This document shows positions 1 to 6,435 of a stretch of 11,437 nucleotides of DNA, one piece after another. The stretch comes from Flavobacteriales bacterium UBA6969. GTDB lineage: Bacteria; Bacteroidota; Bacteroidia; Flavobacteriales_D; Sanyastnellaceae. The position numbers were made by a program, and so were the translations under genes. Under the pieces are notes generated by a model. That model saw nothing but the letters and a program-made list of their open reading frames with translations. It was not told where the DNA came from and did not search any database. The stretch's first letter is position 1. The number at the start of each line of letters is the position of its first letter. Where the stretch lies: positions 1 to 11,437 of the forward strand of contig DJYV01000076.1 in assembly GCA_002448555.1 (NCBI GenBank), in the 5' to 3' direction.

Positions 1-567
1 CACACCATTACGGTGCGCGGCGCGTGGGTGCGAAACGACTTGGCCTTCCGCATCAACGGCCAGGGTGCCCATGCGGAATTGAACGGTGCCTTCCTCCCGG
101 GAGAAGGTGAATTCGTGGACAACCATACGACGGTGGATCACCGCGTGGCCCATTGCACCAGCTCGGAGAACTACAAAGGCATTTTGTACGGCAAGAGCAC
201 CGGGGTGTTCAATGGCAAGGTGTTCGTGCGCCCGGATGCGCAGCAGACCAATGCGTACCAGCAAAATGCCAACATCCTCGCCAGCGACAAAGCGACCATG
301 AATGCCAAGCCCGAATTGGAAATTTACGCGGACGACGTCAAGTGCAGCCACGGGTGCACCGTGGGGCAATTTGATTCGGACGCGCTGTTTTATGCCCGCT
401 CGCGTGGCGTTGGATTGGAGGCCGCAAAAGCCATGCTGGTGCACGCGTTCATCGGCGATGTCCTGAAAGGGCCCGCGGTGCCGGAAGTGCGATTGGAGGT
501 GGAGCACCGGTTGGCGGAAAAGCACGGCTGGGACGTTTGGAGCGATCACCCCAACGAAGAAGCATGA
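1..567 (+). CDS. sufD: Fe-S cluster assembly scaffold protein SufD, C-terminal part (start outside window)
   Basis: The reading frame is open from base 1, so the gene begins upstream of the window; about 188 C-terminal residues are seen, ending in TGA at 565-567. SufD is a right-handed beta-helix protein that pairs with SufB and the ATPase SufC in the cytoplasmic SufBCD scaffold, where new Fe-S clusters are built. The visible part has the family's landmarks: FVDNHTTVDH, then YKGILYGKSTGVFNGKVFV, an N-rich beta-helix stretch (QTNAYQQNANILASDKA), and KPELEIYADDVKCSHGCTVG followed by ALFYARSRG. KCSHGCTVG and the last motif favour SufD over SufB. The TGA overlaps the sufS ATG (ATGA, 564-567), so the two are probably translationally coupled. 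I saw no frameshift or odd base. The call is firm; only the missing N-terminus limits it. Confidence 0.94.
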   Translation, partial: HTITVRGAWVRNDLAFRINGQGAHAELNGAFLPGEGEFVDNHTTVDHRVAHCTSSENYKGILYGKSTGVFNGKVFVRPDAQQTNAYQQNANILASDKATMNAKPELEIYADDVKCSHGCTVGQFDSDALFYARSRGVGLEAAKAMLVHAFIGDVLKGPAVPEVRLEVEHRLAEKHGWDVWSDHPNEEA

Positions 568-1796
568 GCAAGGCCTTGGATGCAGCGGCGCTTCGGCTTC
601 AGTTTCCGATCCTGAACCGGGAGGTGAATGGAAAGCCCTTGGTCTATCTCGACCACGCGGCATCTTCCCAAAAGCCCATTGCGGTCATTGAGGCCCAGCG
701 GGAATACCTGATGCATTACCATGCCAATGTGCACCGCGGTGTGCACGCGCTTTCGCAACAGGCCACAGATGCCTTTGAAAATGCACGCACGATTGTCCAG
801 CACCACATCGGTGCAGAGGAATCGTGTGAAACCATTTGGACAGGCGGGGCGACGGACGCCATCAACCTCGTGGCCCAATCATGGGGCCGCGCCCACATCG
901 GCGCTGGGGACACCATCCTCATTACCAAAATGGAGCACCATGCCAACATCGTGCCGTGGCAGATGCTCGCGGAAGAGGTAGGCGCGCATGTCGAAGCGGT
1001 GGAAGTGTTGGAGAACGGCGCTTTGGATGAAGAGGACCTCGCTGCCAAGCTGGCGAAGGGCCCGAGACTTTTTGCTTTCGTGCACGTGTCCAACACCCTG
1101 GGCACTGTGAACGATGCAAAGGCATTGACGGAACAGGCCCACGCCGCCGGTGCGACAGTATTGATCGACGGCTGTCAGGCCGTTCCACACATGGACGTGG
1201 ACGTACAGGACGTGGGGTGTGACTTCTATATTTTCTCGGGCCACAAGGTCTACGGACCGACGGGGATCGGCGTGCTGTACGGAAAGCGCATGCTGCTCGA
1301 GGCGATGCGGCCATGGCGCGGCGGCGGTGAAATGATCGATGCAGTGAGCATCGAAAACGGAACGACGTACGCGGGACTGCCCCACAAATTTGAGGCCGGC
1401 ACCCCGCACATCAGTGGTGCGATTGCGCTGGGCGTCGCCCTTAACTGGTTGAAGGGCTTAGGGGCCGGAGCGGTGATGGACCACGAAATGATGTTGGCGG
1501 CGCAGGCACGGAAAGGCTTGAGCAGCATCGAGGGCATGCGTTTCATCGGGACGACCTCGGAAGCTGCAGGCGTGGTGAGTTTTGTCATCGAGGGCACGCA
1601 CCCCTACGACATCGGCACCTTGTTGGATTCTCAAGGTGTGGCCGTTCGAACAGGCCACCACTGCACTCAACCGCTCATGGAGCGTTACGGCATTCCCGGC
1701 ACGGTGCGCGCATCGTTTGGTGTGTACAACACGCTACAGGAAGTCGATACCTTCGTAGCCGCAACCGTCAAGGCCGTTCGCATGCTGCGGGGTTAA
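564..1796 (+). CDS. sufS: SufS-type (group II) cysteine desulfurase, PLP-dependent
   Basis: A 410-residue protein, close to the usual ~406 for SufS. It removes sulfur from L-cysteine to give alanine and an enzyme-bound persulfide, supplying sulfur to the SufBCD scaffold. Visible active-site features are a conserved His pair in MEHHAN (residues 125-126), D202 and Q205 in LIDGCQ for the PLP ring, the PLP Schiff-base lysine K228 in SGHKVYGPTG, the persulfide cysteine C367 in RTGHHCTQP, and R382 in the TVRASFGVYNT block. The long spacing and the RTGHHC context fit group II (SufS/CsdA) rather than IscS/NifS. I chose ATG 564 because it overlaps the sufD stop and gives MSKALDAAALRLQFPIL, a normal N-terminus; an in-frame ATG at 537 would overlap sufD by 31 bases. 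sufE follows after 27 bp, giving the donor-acceptor pair. Confidence 0.96.
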   Translation: MSKALDAAALRLQFPILNREVNGKPLVYLDHAASSQKPIAVIEAQREYLMHYHANVHRGVHALSQQATDAFENARTIVQHHIGAEESCETIWTGGATDAINLVAQSWGRAHIGAGDTILITKMEHHANIVPWQMLAEEVGAHVEAVEVLENGALDEEDLAAKLAKGPRLFAFVHVSNTLGTVNDAKALTEQAHAAGATVLIDGCQAVPHMDVDVQDVGCDFYIFSGHKVYGPTGIGVLYGKRMLLEAMRPWRGGGEMIDAVSIENGTTYAGLPHKFEAGTPHISGAIALGVALNWLKGLGAGAVMDHEMMLAAQARKGLSSIEGMRFIGTTSEAAGVVSFVIEGTHPYDIGTLLDSQGVAVRTGHHCTQPLMERYGIPGTVRASFGVYNTLQEVDTFVAATVKAVRMLRG

Positions 1797-1823
1797 TGAC
1801 CGAACCAATTCATAACCGCGATC

Positions 1824-2252
1824 ATGAGTGAACTTCTCCAACAACGTCAAGAAGAAATTGCCGAGGAATTTGAATTCTTCGAAGACTGGATGGAGCGGTA
1901 CGAGCACATCATCGAGTTGGGCAAGGAATTGGACCCCATCGCTGAAGCGGACAAATTGGACGAGCACTTGATCCGCGGTTGCCAATCCCGCGTCTGGCTA
2001 TTGGCCGCCAAGGACGGGGACGGGAACGTTCAATTTCGAGCGGACAGCGATGCCATTATCACCAAGGGCTTGGCGGCTTTGATGGTGCGGGCGTTGAGTG
2101 GGTTGCCTCCAGCGGTCATCGTTCAAGGTGACCTCTGGTTCATCGAAAAAATCGGGTTGGACGCTCATTTAAGCCCCACGCGAGCCAATGGCTTGCGGTC
2201 CATGGTGCAGCAGATGAAGCACTATGGGATTGCATTTCAGGCCCAAGGCTAG
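1824..2252 (+). CDS. sufE: SufE sulfur-acceptor protein, cysteine desulfurase activator
   Basis: A 142-residue protein matching the ~140-residue SufE family. SufE takes the persulfide sulfur from SufS, stimulates its turnover and hands the sulfur to SufB. The acceptor cysteine is C53 in HLIRGCQSRVWL, the family's signature block. The acidic N-terminal helix (QEEIAEEFEFFEDWMERYEHIIELGKEL, in part) and a C-terminal block (LSPTRANGLRSMVQQMK) are also typical. The ATG at 1824 lies 27 bp after the sufS stop, with no Shine-Dalgarno motif, so it is most likely read from the same mRNA as sufD and sufS. This is the last gene of the visible suf operon: the next gene lies on the other strand and converges on it across 134 bp (2253-2386), in which I find no strong hairpin followed by a T-run. 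Confidence 0.95.
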   Translation: MSELLQQRQEEIAEEFEFFEDWMERYEHIIELGKELDPIAEADKLDEHLIRGCQSRVWLLAAKDGDGNVQFRADSDAIITKGLAALMVRALSGLPPAVIVQGDLWFIEKIGLDAHLSPTRANGLRSMVQQMKHYGIAFQAQG

Positions 2253-2386
2253 GCCCAAAAAACGTGACGCCCTTCCCTTTCAAATTTGCGAGATCTTGCA
2301 GGTTTCACAATAGGGGATACAGGCGCCACGGGTTAACCTAACCATTTATAAGACGCTCCTGAAGTGAAGAGGGTTGCATGGGCCGT

Positions 2387-3604
2387 TCAACGGACAGCAA
2401 ACTCCCGGTCTTGGATGCGCGCACGCCATTCGCTGACAGCTGCCTGAAAGGCGTCCATTTGTTGGCTTTCGATGGGTTCGGAAGGTGGAAAATCCTCCTT
2501 CAAATGGTCGACCTGTTTCCCGTTTTTCCAAAACCGGAAGCAGACGTGCGGCCCCGTGGCCAGCCCCGTGGATCCGACGTAACCGATGACCTGCCCTTGC
2601 CGCACGCGCTCGCCCACGGTGACGGCGCGCTTGGACATGTGGAGGTACTGGGTTTCGTAGGTGGAGTTGTGGCGGATCTTGACGTATTTGCCGTTGCCTT
2701 TCGTGTAGCTGGATTTGGTCACCACGCCATCGCCGACAGCCAAAATGGGGGTGCCGGTGGGTGCGGCGTAGTCCGTGCCGTAATGGGCTTTGGTGAGGTT
2801 GAGGATGGGGTGGAAACGCTTGAGGTTGTAACGGCTGCTGATGCGGCTGAACTCCACCGGTGCCTTGAGGAAGGCCTTGCGCAGGCTGTTGCCTTCCTCA
2901 TCAAAGTAGTCGTCGCCTGCGCCTTGGTCAAACCGGTACGCTGGCAGCATCCTGTTGCGGTGTTCGAAGTGGCACACGATGACGCGTGGCATGCCGACGG
3001 GCTGGTCGTTGACATAAACACGTTCGAACAAAACATCGAAGGCATCCCCTTCTTGCAGCCGTGAGAAATCCACGGTCCAGGCGTATACCGCGGCCATGGA
3101 CAAGGCGAGGTTGGTGGGTGCACCGACCCGCTCGAGGTCGACGTACAGGCTGGACTCAATGACGCCATGGGCGCGTTCGATGAGGGTGTCAGTGGGGTAG
3201 GATTCCAGGGTGACGCCATACGGTGGGCGCAGGTCGAACCGGGCGTATTGGGTGGCGTTGCGCTGGTAAACGAAGTACCGGGCGGGTTGCACGCTGTCTT
3301 CGTCAAAGGCAATCCAATAGGGTTGCTGGGCGCGGATGTTGCGGACGTCGTAGGTGGATTTGGTTTCGTTGGCGAGGTTGGTGATGGCCCCTACCGAGAC
3401 GCCAGCGGGGCCGAGGATGTGGGAAAGCGAATGACCGGGCTGGACCGTTCCAGAATCCACCTCCAGGCCTTGCCAGACCACGCCGAAGCGCTCGATCGGG
3501 ATATGTGGGGGTGCTTCGGGCTCAACGAACACAGAGCCTTCACCTGAACCGCCGCAGGCCACAAGACCGCAGCACAAGATGATGAGGGGGAACCAACGTT
3601 GCAT
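2387..3604 (-). CDS. MepM-like M23 family metallopeptidase, predicted lipoprotein
   Basis: A 405-residue protein with a lipoprotein signal: hydrophobic MQRWFPLIILCCGLVAC with lipobox LVAC, so C17 is the likely lipidated residue, and export to the envelope is inferred. Residues ~35-250 follow the order seen in MepM/Csd3-type murein endopeptidases: a G-x-S-L-x-x-IL OapA-like domain, then a domain with SSLY, AWTVDFSRLQEGDAFDVLFE and AYRF. The C-terminal M23 domain begins with SRISSRYNLKRFHPIL. Metal-site residues are H274 and D278 (HYGTD), H322 (YLHM), and H353 in GPHVCFRF. The canonical second His of the HxH motif is Cys here (C355), in a zinc-ligand position. Likely role is cleavage of peptidoglycan cross-links. 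The ATG at 3604 overlaps the tdo stop (TGATG); a longer open frame to 3889 would overlap tdo by nearly 300 bp and lose the signal peptide. Confidence 0.88.
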   Translation of the reverse strand: MQRWFPLIILCCGLVACGGSGEGSVFVEPEAPPHIPIERFGVVWQGLEVDSGTVQPGHSLSHILGPAGVSVGAITNLANETKSTYDVRNIRAQQPYWIAFDEDSVQPARYFVYQRNATQYARFDLRPPYGVTLESYPTDTLIERAHGVIESSLYVDLERVGAPTNLALSMAAVYAWTVDFSRLQEGDAFDVLFERVYVNDQPVGMPRVIVCHFEHRNRMLPAYRFDQGAGDDYFDEEGNSLRKAFLKAPVEFSRISSRYNLKRFHPILNLTKAHYGTDYAAPTGTPILAVGDGVVTKSSYTKGNGKYVKIRHNSTYETQYLHMSKRAVTVGERVRQGQVIGYVGSTGLATGPHVCFRFWKNGKQVDHLKEDFPPSEPIESQQMDAFQAAVSEWRARIQDREFAVR

Positions 3605-4578
3605 CAACCGCGACCGAACACTTCTTTTTCGACCCATCCCTTGCCCCATTCGTTCAATTCGTCGGCACTCCACAATTCCGGATAGAAAATGCGCTTCTGG
3701 AAGCGAGGCGGCAGGTATTTCTGCCAGTTCGTTCCGCCGGTGGCGGCGATGTCTTCGGGGCTGCGCTGGAGGTAGCGCACGGCGCTTTTGTAGTGACTGA
3801 GGGGCCAATTGATGTTGACGTTTACATCCAACCAACGCAGGGCCTGCTTCAATTCGTCTGTCTGTTCTGCCGCAGGGAGCGCCTGCCACAAGGAGCGGAG
3901 GTTGACCTCGAAGGTGTTTTCCGCGAGCTCCAAGAGGTCATGGTCGTATTTCACTTCGAATTGACGAAGGGTCAGGGTTTTCTTCCCGGACGCCAGTTCG
4001 ACGGCTCCTGCCTTCCAATAAATGTGGGGGTAAAGACTTTCGATGTTACCGGGCTGGTAGTTTTCATTCGGATCGCGGTGGTCTTCGTTTAGCAGGCGGT
4101 TGAACGTCGTGGAACGAATCTCGATTTTCCGGTACTGCGCGCTTTGGAATCCGCTTGCAGGCAGCAGCGACATTCGGAATTTCAAGAACTGGTCTTGGTC
4201 CATGCCGTCGACCATGATTTCAAAGCTGTGGGTGAGCGCTTCGAAGTAGCGATTGACCCGGCTGACGCGCTTCAATATCGAAGCAGCATCCGCAGGGGCG
4301 GCCGTGTTCACCTGCTCTAATTCGTGCAATGCGAGTTTGAAATACAGCTCGGTAATCTGGTGGTAGACGATGAAAATGGATTCATCGGGGAACGGCGTGA
4401 TAGGGTGCTGCAGACTCAACAGTGTATCGAGGTTGATGTAATCCCAATACGTTAGGTAATCGGCAAACAGCAGGCCATCCAAATACGCGCTTAGATCTTG
4501 TCCCATCGCGGCGTACTTATCCGACAGCGCTTCAACTTTTCTCAGGATGTCGTCCCCAAATTCTTGTCGTTCTCCCAT
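3604..4578 (-). CDS. tdo (kynA): Tryptophan 2,3-dioxygenase, heme enzyme of the kynurenine pathway
   Basis: A 324-residue protein. It opens the indole ring of L-tryptophan with O2 to give N-formyl-L-kynurenine, the first step of kynurenine-route tryptophan breakdown or NAD synthesis. The family blocks are present: LSLQHPITPFPDESIFIVYHQITELYFKL (in part), with H73 at the substrate-binding histidine position; FRMSLLPASGFQS, with R135 as the likely carboxylate-binding arginine; WPLSHYKSAVRYL, with H262 as the expected proximal heme ligand; and ATGGTNW at 279-285. The tail PPRFQKRIFYPELW resembles Bacteroidota members as I recall them. The ATG at 4578 gives a normal N-terminus. ridA ends 85 bp upstream and the M23 gene starts on its last base, so all three may be cotranscribed. 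Residue roles are transferred from the Xanthomonas enzyme by motif, not by alignment. Confidence 0.93.
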   Translation of the reverse strand: MGERQEFGDDILRKVEALSDKYAAMGQDLSAYLDGLLFADYLTYWDYINLDTLLSLQHPITPFPDESIFIVYHQITELYFKLALHELEQVNTAAPADAASILKRVSRVNRYFEALTHSFEIMVDGMDQDQFLKFRMSLLPASGFQSAQYRKIEIRSTTFNRLLNEDHRDPNENYQPGNIESLYPHIYWKAGAVELASGKKTLTLRQFEVKYDHDLLELAENTFEVNLRSLWQALPAAEQTDELKQALRWLDVNVNINWPLSHYKSAVRYLQRSPEDIAATGGTNWQKYLPPRFQKRIFYPELWSADELNEWGKGWVEKEVFGRG

Positions 4579-4663
4579 GAGGGCAAATTCGGAAAATTCC
4601 GGTCAATCAAGCATGACATCGTACAGAATTGTCCACCTTCCTGCGTGGGTGGATGGCGCCGAT

Positions 4664-5095
4664 TCAATCGGCCACGGTTGCTACGCACTTTAGCTCAATG
4701 GCGATAGGCGTCGGCAAGCGGTTGATTTCGATGGTGGTACGGCAAGGTTGGGTCGCTGGGTCCGGGAAGTACTCCGCATAGATGCGATTGAACGTTTTGA
4801 AATCGCGGTTCATGTGGACCAGAAATACCGTGATGTCGAGCAATTCCTCCCAGCTGCTCCCGTTCGCATCCAAAATGGCTTTTACATTGGCAAAAACACT
4901 GTGGACTTGGGCTTCAAAATCGAATTCCACAAAGTTGCCATTGTGATCAAGCGACAGTCCGGGTACGCCGCTATCGTTGCCGTCGCTTCCAGCGACGCGC
5001 GGTCCTACACCACTCAAAAAGAGCAGATTACCGGCTTTACGGGCAAATGGATAGGCTCCGACGGGCTTGGGAGCTTGGTGTGCGTTATTCGTCAT
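4664..5095 (-). CDS. RidA (YjgF/YER057c/UK114) family protein, probable 2-aminomuconate deaminase-type
   Basis: A 143-residue protein, slightly longer than the ~130 of housekeeping RidA. Landmarks are KPVGAYPFARKAGNLLFLSG near the N-terminus, VFANVKAILDANGSSWEELLDITVFL in the middle, and PCRTTIEINRLPTPIAIELKCVA at the end. R119 matches the catalytic Arg of RidA (R105 in E. coli) and E134 matches its E120. RidA proteins deaminate enamine/imine intermediates. The APKPVGAYP and SGVGPR wording resembles members annotated as 2-aminomuconate deaminases, and the next gene is tryptophan dioxygenase, so a step late in kynurenine/2-aminomuconate breakdown is the best guess; a general imine deaminase is the alternative. 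The frame is open far upstream, but ATG 5095 is chosen for family length and because a promoter-like box lies 4 nt before it. It is divergent from pepP. Confidence 0.85.
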   Translation of the reverse strand: MTNNAHQAPKPVGAYPFARKAGNLLFLSGVGPRVAGSDGNDSGVPGLSLDHNGNFVEFDFEAQVHSVFANVKAILDANGSSWEELLDITVFLVHMNRDFKTFNRIYAEYFPDPATQPCRTTIEINRLPTPIAIELKCVATVAD

Positions 5096-5099
5096 GTGA

Positions 5100-5107
5100 C
5101 GAAGATA
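5100..5107 (-). promoter_or_regulatory. Promoter -7-like box upstream of ridA (TATCTTCG)
   Basis: Reading the minus strand, TATCTTCG ends 4 nt before the ridA ATG. It matches the Bacteroidota -7 consensus TAnnTTTG at all but one base (C for the second-last T position). No clear -33 TTTG is seen at the usual distance. If real, transcription would start at or beside the start codon, giving a nearly leaderless mRNA, in keeping with the lack of a Shine-Dalgarno motif. It is also the left arm of a perfect 9-bp inverted repeat, so it could instead be half of an operator. Confidence 0.5.
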
Positions 5108-5128
5108 CTGCGTTGGGCAGGGCTTTGG

Positions 5129-5136
5129 TATCTTCG
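5129..5136 (+). promoter_or_regulatory. Promoter -7-like box upstream of pepP (TATCTTCG)
   Basis: TATCTTCG lies 4 nt before the pepP ATG and matches TAnnTTTG with one mismatch. The nearest upstream TTG (5113-5115) is only 13 bp away, short for a -33 element. A start at or next to the ATG would follow if this is the true box. It is identical to the ridA box on the other strand and forms the right arm of the inverted repeat. Confidence 0.5.
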
Positions 5137-5140
5137 CTTC

Positions 5141-6430
5141 ATGCGATATCAATCTCTTCCCGCCGACCTGTACAAGAAGAACCGCGCGAATTTTATGGCG
5201 CAGATGAAGCCGCGCTCCATTGCGGTGTTCTTTTCCAACGACATCTATCCGACCAGCGCGGACGGAACGCTGCCGTTCAAGCAGGCCAGCGACATCTTGT
5301 GGTTGACTGGTGTAGATCAGGAGGAGACGGTGTTGGTGCTCTTTCCGGATGCCCACAACCCGAACGATCGCGAGATTCTGTTCACCTTGGAAACGAACGA
5401 GGAATTGGCCATTTGGGAAGGGGCCAAATTGGATAAGCCCCAAGCCACTGCCGCAACGGGCATCGCCAACATCCAATGGACCAAGGCCTTTGAACGCACC
5501 TTCCACCGCCTCATGGCCGAAGCGGACGCGTTGTACCTCAACGACAACCCGCACACCCGGGCCCGCAACATTGTCGAGACCCGCACCGACCGGGAAAACG
5601 CCGCCTTGCGCGCCAACTACCCCAACTACGAGTTCGAACGCTCAGCGCCCATTTTGTACGGTTTGCGCGCGATCAAATCACAGGAGGAAGTGGACCAAAT
5701 GCAGCGCGCATGTGATATCACAAAAGCTGGCTTCGAGCGCGTTTTGCAGTTCGTCAAGCCCGGTGTGATGGAGTACGAAATCGAAGCGGAGTTCATGCAC
5801 GAGTTCCTGCGCCGCGGTTCTCGAGGGTTCGCCTACACGCCCATCATCGGAAGCGGCTTCAACGCTTGCGTGTTGCACTACATCGAGAACAGCGCCGAGT
5901 GCAAAGCCGGCGATGTCATCTTGATGGATGTGGGTTCAGAATACGGTAATTACGCTGCGGATATGACACGGTGCGTCCCGGTGAGCGGGAAGTTTACGGA
6001 TCGCCAGCGGGCCGTTTACAACGCGGTGCTGAGCGTGATGCGCGGTGCCATGAACCTGCTGAAACCCGGCGTCAGCCTGCACGACTACCATGTGCAAGTG
6101 GGCGAGTTGATGACCAAGGAATTGTTGGACCTCGGCCTGATCACGGCCGATGAAGTGGCCAACCAAAACCCCGCTTGGCCCGCTTACAAGAAGTATTTCA
6201 TGCACGGGACGTCACACTTTATTGGGTTGGACGTCCACGACGTCGGCCACTGGCACGAACCCATTCAGGCCGGCCAGGTCTTCACCGTAGAACCGGGCAT
6301 CTACATCCGCGAGGAAAACCTTGGTATCCGCCTTGAAAATGACATCCTCATCACGGAGGATGGTTACGTGGATTTAATGGCCCACATCCCGCTCGAGGCA
6401 GATGATATTGAGGCGATGATGGCGGGCTAA
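5141..6430 (+). CDS. pepP: Xaa-Pro aminopeptidase (aminopeptidase P, M24B metallopeptidase)
   Basis: A 429-residue protein, close to E. coli PepP (~440). It removes the N-terminal residue from peptides whose second residue is proline, using a two-metal (usually Mn) site in the cytoplasm; I see no signal peptide. The N-terminal aminopeptidase-P domain (residues ~5-150) includes RSIAVFFSNDIYPTSADGT and SDILWLTGVDQEETVLVL. The pita-bread catalytic domain holds the metal ligands D263 (MDVGSEYGNY), D274 (AADMTR), H355 (HGTSHFIGLDVHDVGH), E384 (VEPGIYI) and E399 (RLENDILIT), so it should be active. ATG 5141 is chosen by family length and the box 4 nt upstream; the same frame stays open to 4748, but that part runs antisense through ridA. 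Its stop lies 5 bp from the stop of the convergent TlpA-like gene. Confidence 0.94.
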   Translation: MRYQSLPADLYKKNRANFMAQMKPRSIAVFFSNDIYPTSADGTLPFKQASDILWLTGVDQEETVLVLFPDAHNPNDREILFTLETNEELAIWEGAKLDKPQATAATGIANIQWTKAFERTFHRLMAEADALYLNDNPHTRARNIVETRTDRENAALRANYPNYEFERSAPILYGLRAIKSQEEVDQMQRACDITKAGFERVLQFVKPGVMEYEIEAEFMHEFLRRGSRGFAYTPIIGSGFNACVLHYIENSAECKAGDVILMDVGSEYGNYAADMTRCVPVSGKFTDRQRAVYNAVLSVMRGAMNLLKPGVSLHDYHVQVGELMTKELLDLGLITADEVANQNPAWPAYKKYFMHGTSHFIGLDVHDVGHWHEPIQAGQVFTVEPGIYIREENLGIRLENDILITEDGYVDLMAHIPLEADDIEAMMAG

Positions 6431-6435
6431 TCCGC

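Larger units (their letters stand above)
5100..5136. repeat. Perfect 9-bp inverted repeat in the ridA/pepP divergent region
   Basis: CGAAGATAC at 5100-5108 and GTATCTTCG at 5128-5136 are exact reverse complements, separated by 19 bp. Each arm lies exactly 4 nt from the ATG of the gene it faces (ridA at 5095 on minus, pepP at 5141 on plus), so the whole 45-bp intergenic region is nearly mirror-symmetric. Each arm contains a promoter-like TATCTTCG box. It is best read as two back-to-back promoters with the same box; a regulator-binding operator is possible. Confidence 0.7.

Noticed and set aside
2331..2338. GGTTAACC palindrome and short A/T runs in the sufE/M23 convergent gap (2253-2386)
   Set aside because: The palindrome is only 8 bp with no loop and no following T-run, so it does not support a terminator. 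I see no RNA gene or small ORF in this gap either.
2378..3064. A 228-codon plus-strand open frame
   Set aside because: It is antisense to the M23 peptidase, which has strong family motifs; the plus-strand protein has none.
3605..3889. A 95-codon upstream extension of the M23 peptidase frame
   Set aside because: It would overlap tdo by almost 300 bp and bury the clear lipoprotein signal peptide that begins at 3604.
4584..4591. A possible tdo promoter box (minus strand CGAATTTG, 5 nt before the ATG)
   Set aside because: Only the TTTG half fits the consensus; the first two bases are wrong. The 85-bp ridA-tdo gap may hold a second promoter, but this is too weak to annotate.
4748..5140. A 131-codon upstream extension of the pepP frame
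   Set aside because: It runs antisense across ridA. PepP family length and the box before 5141 both support the shorter start.
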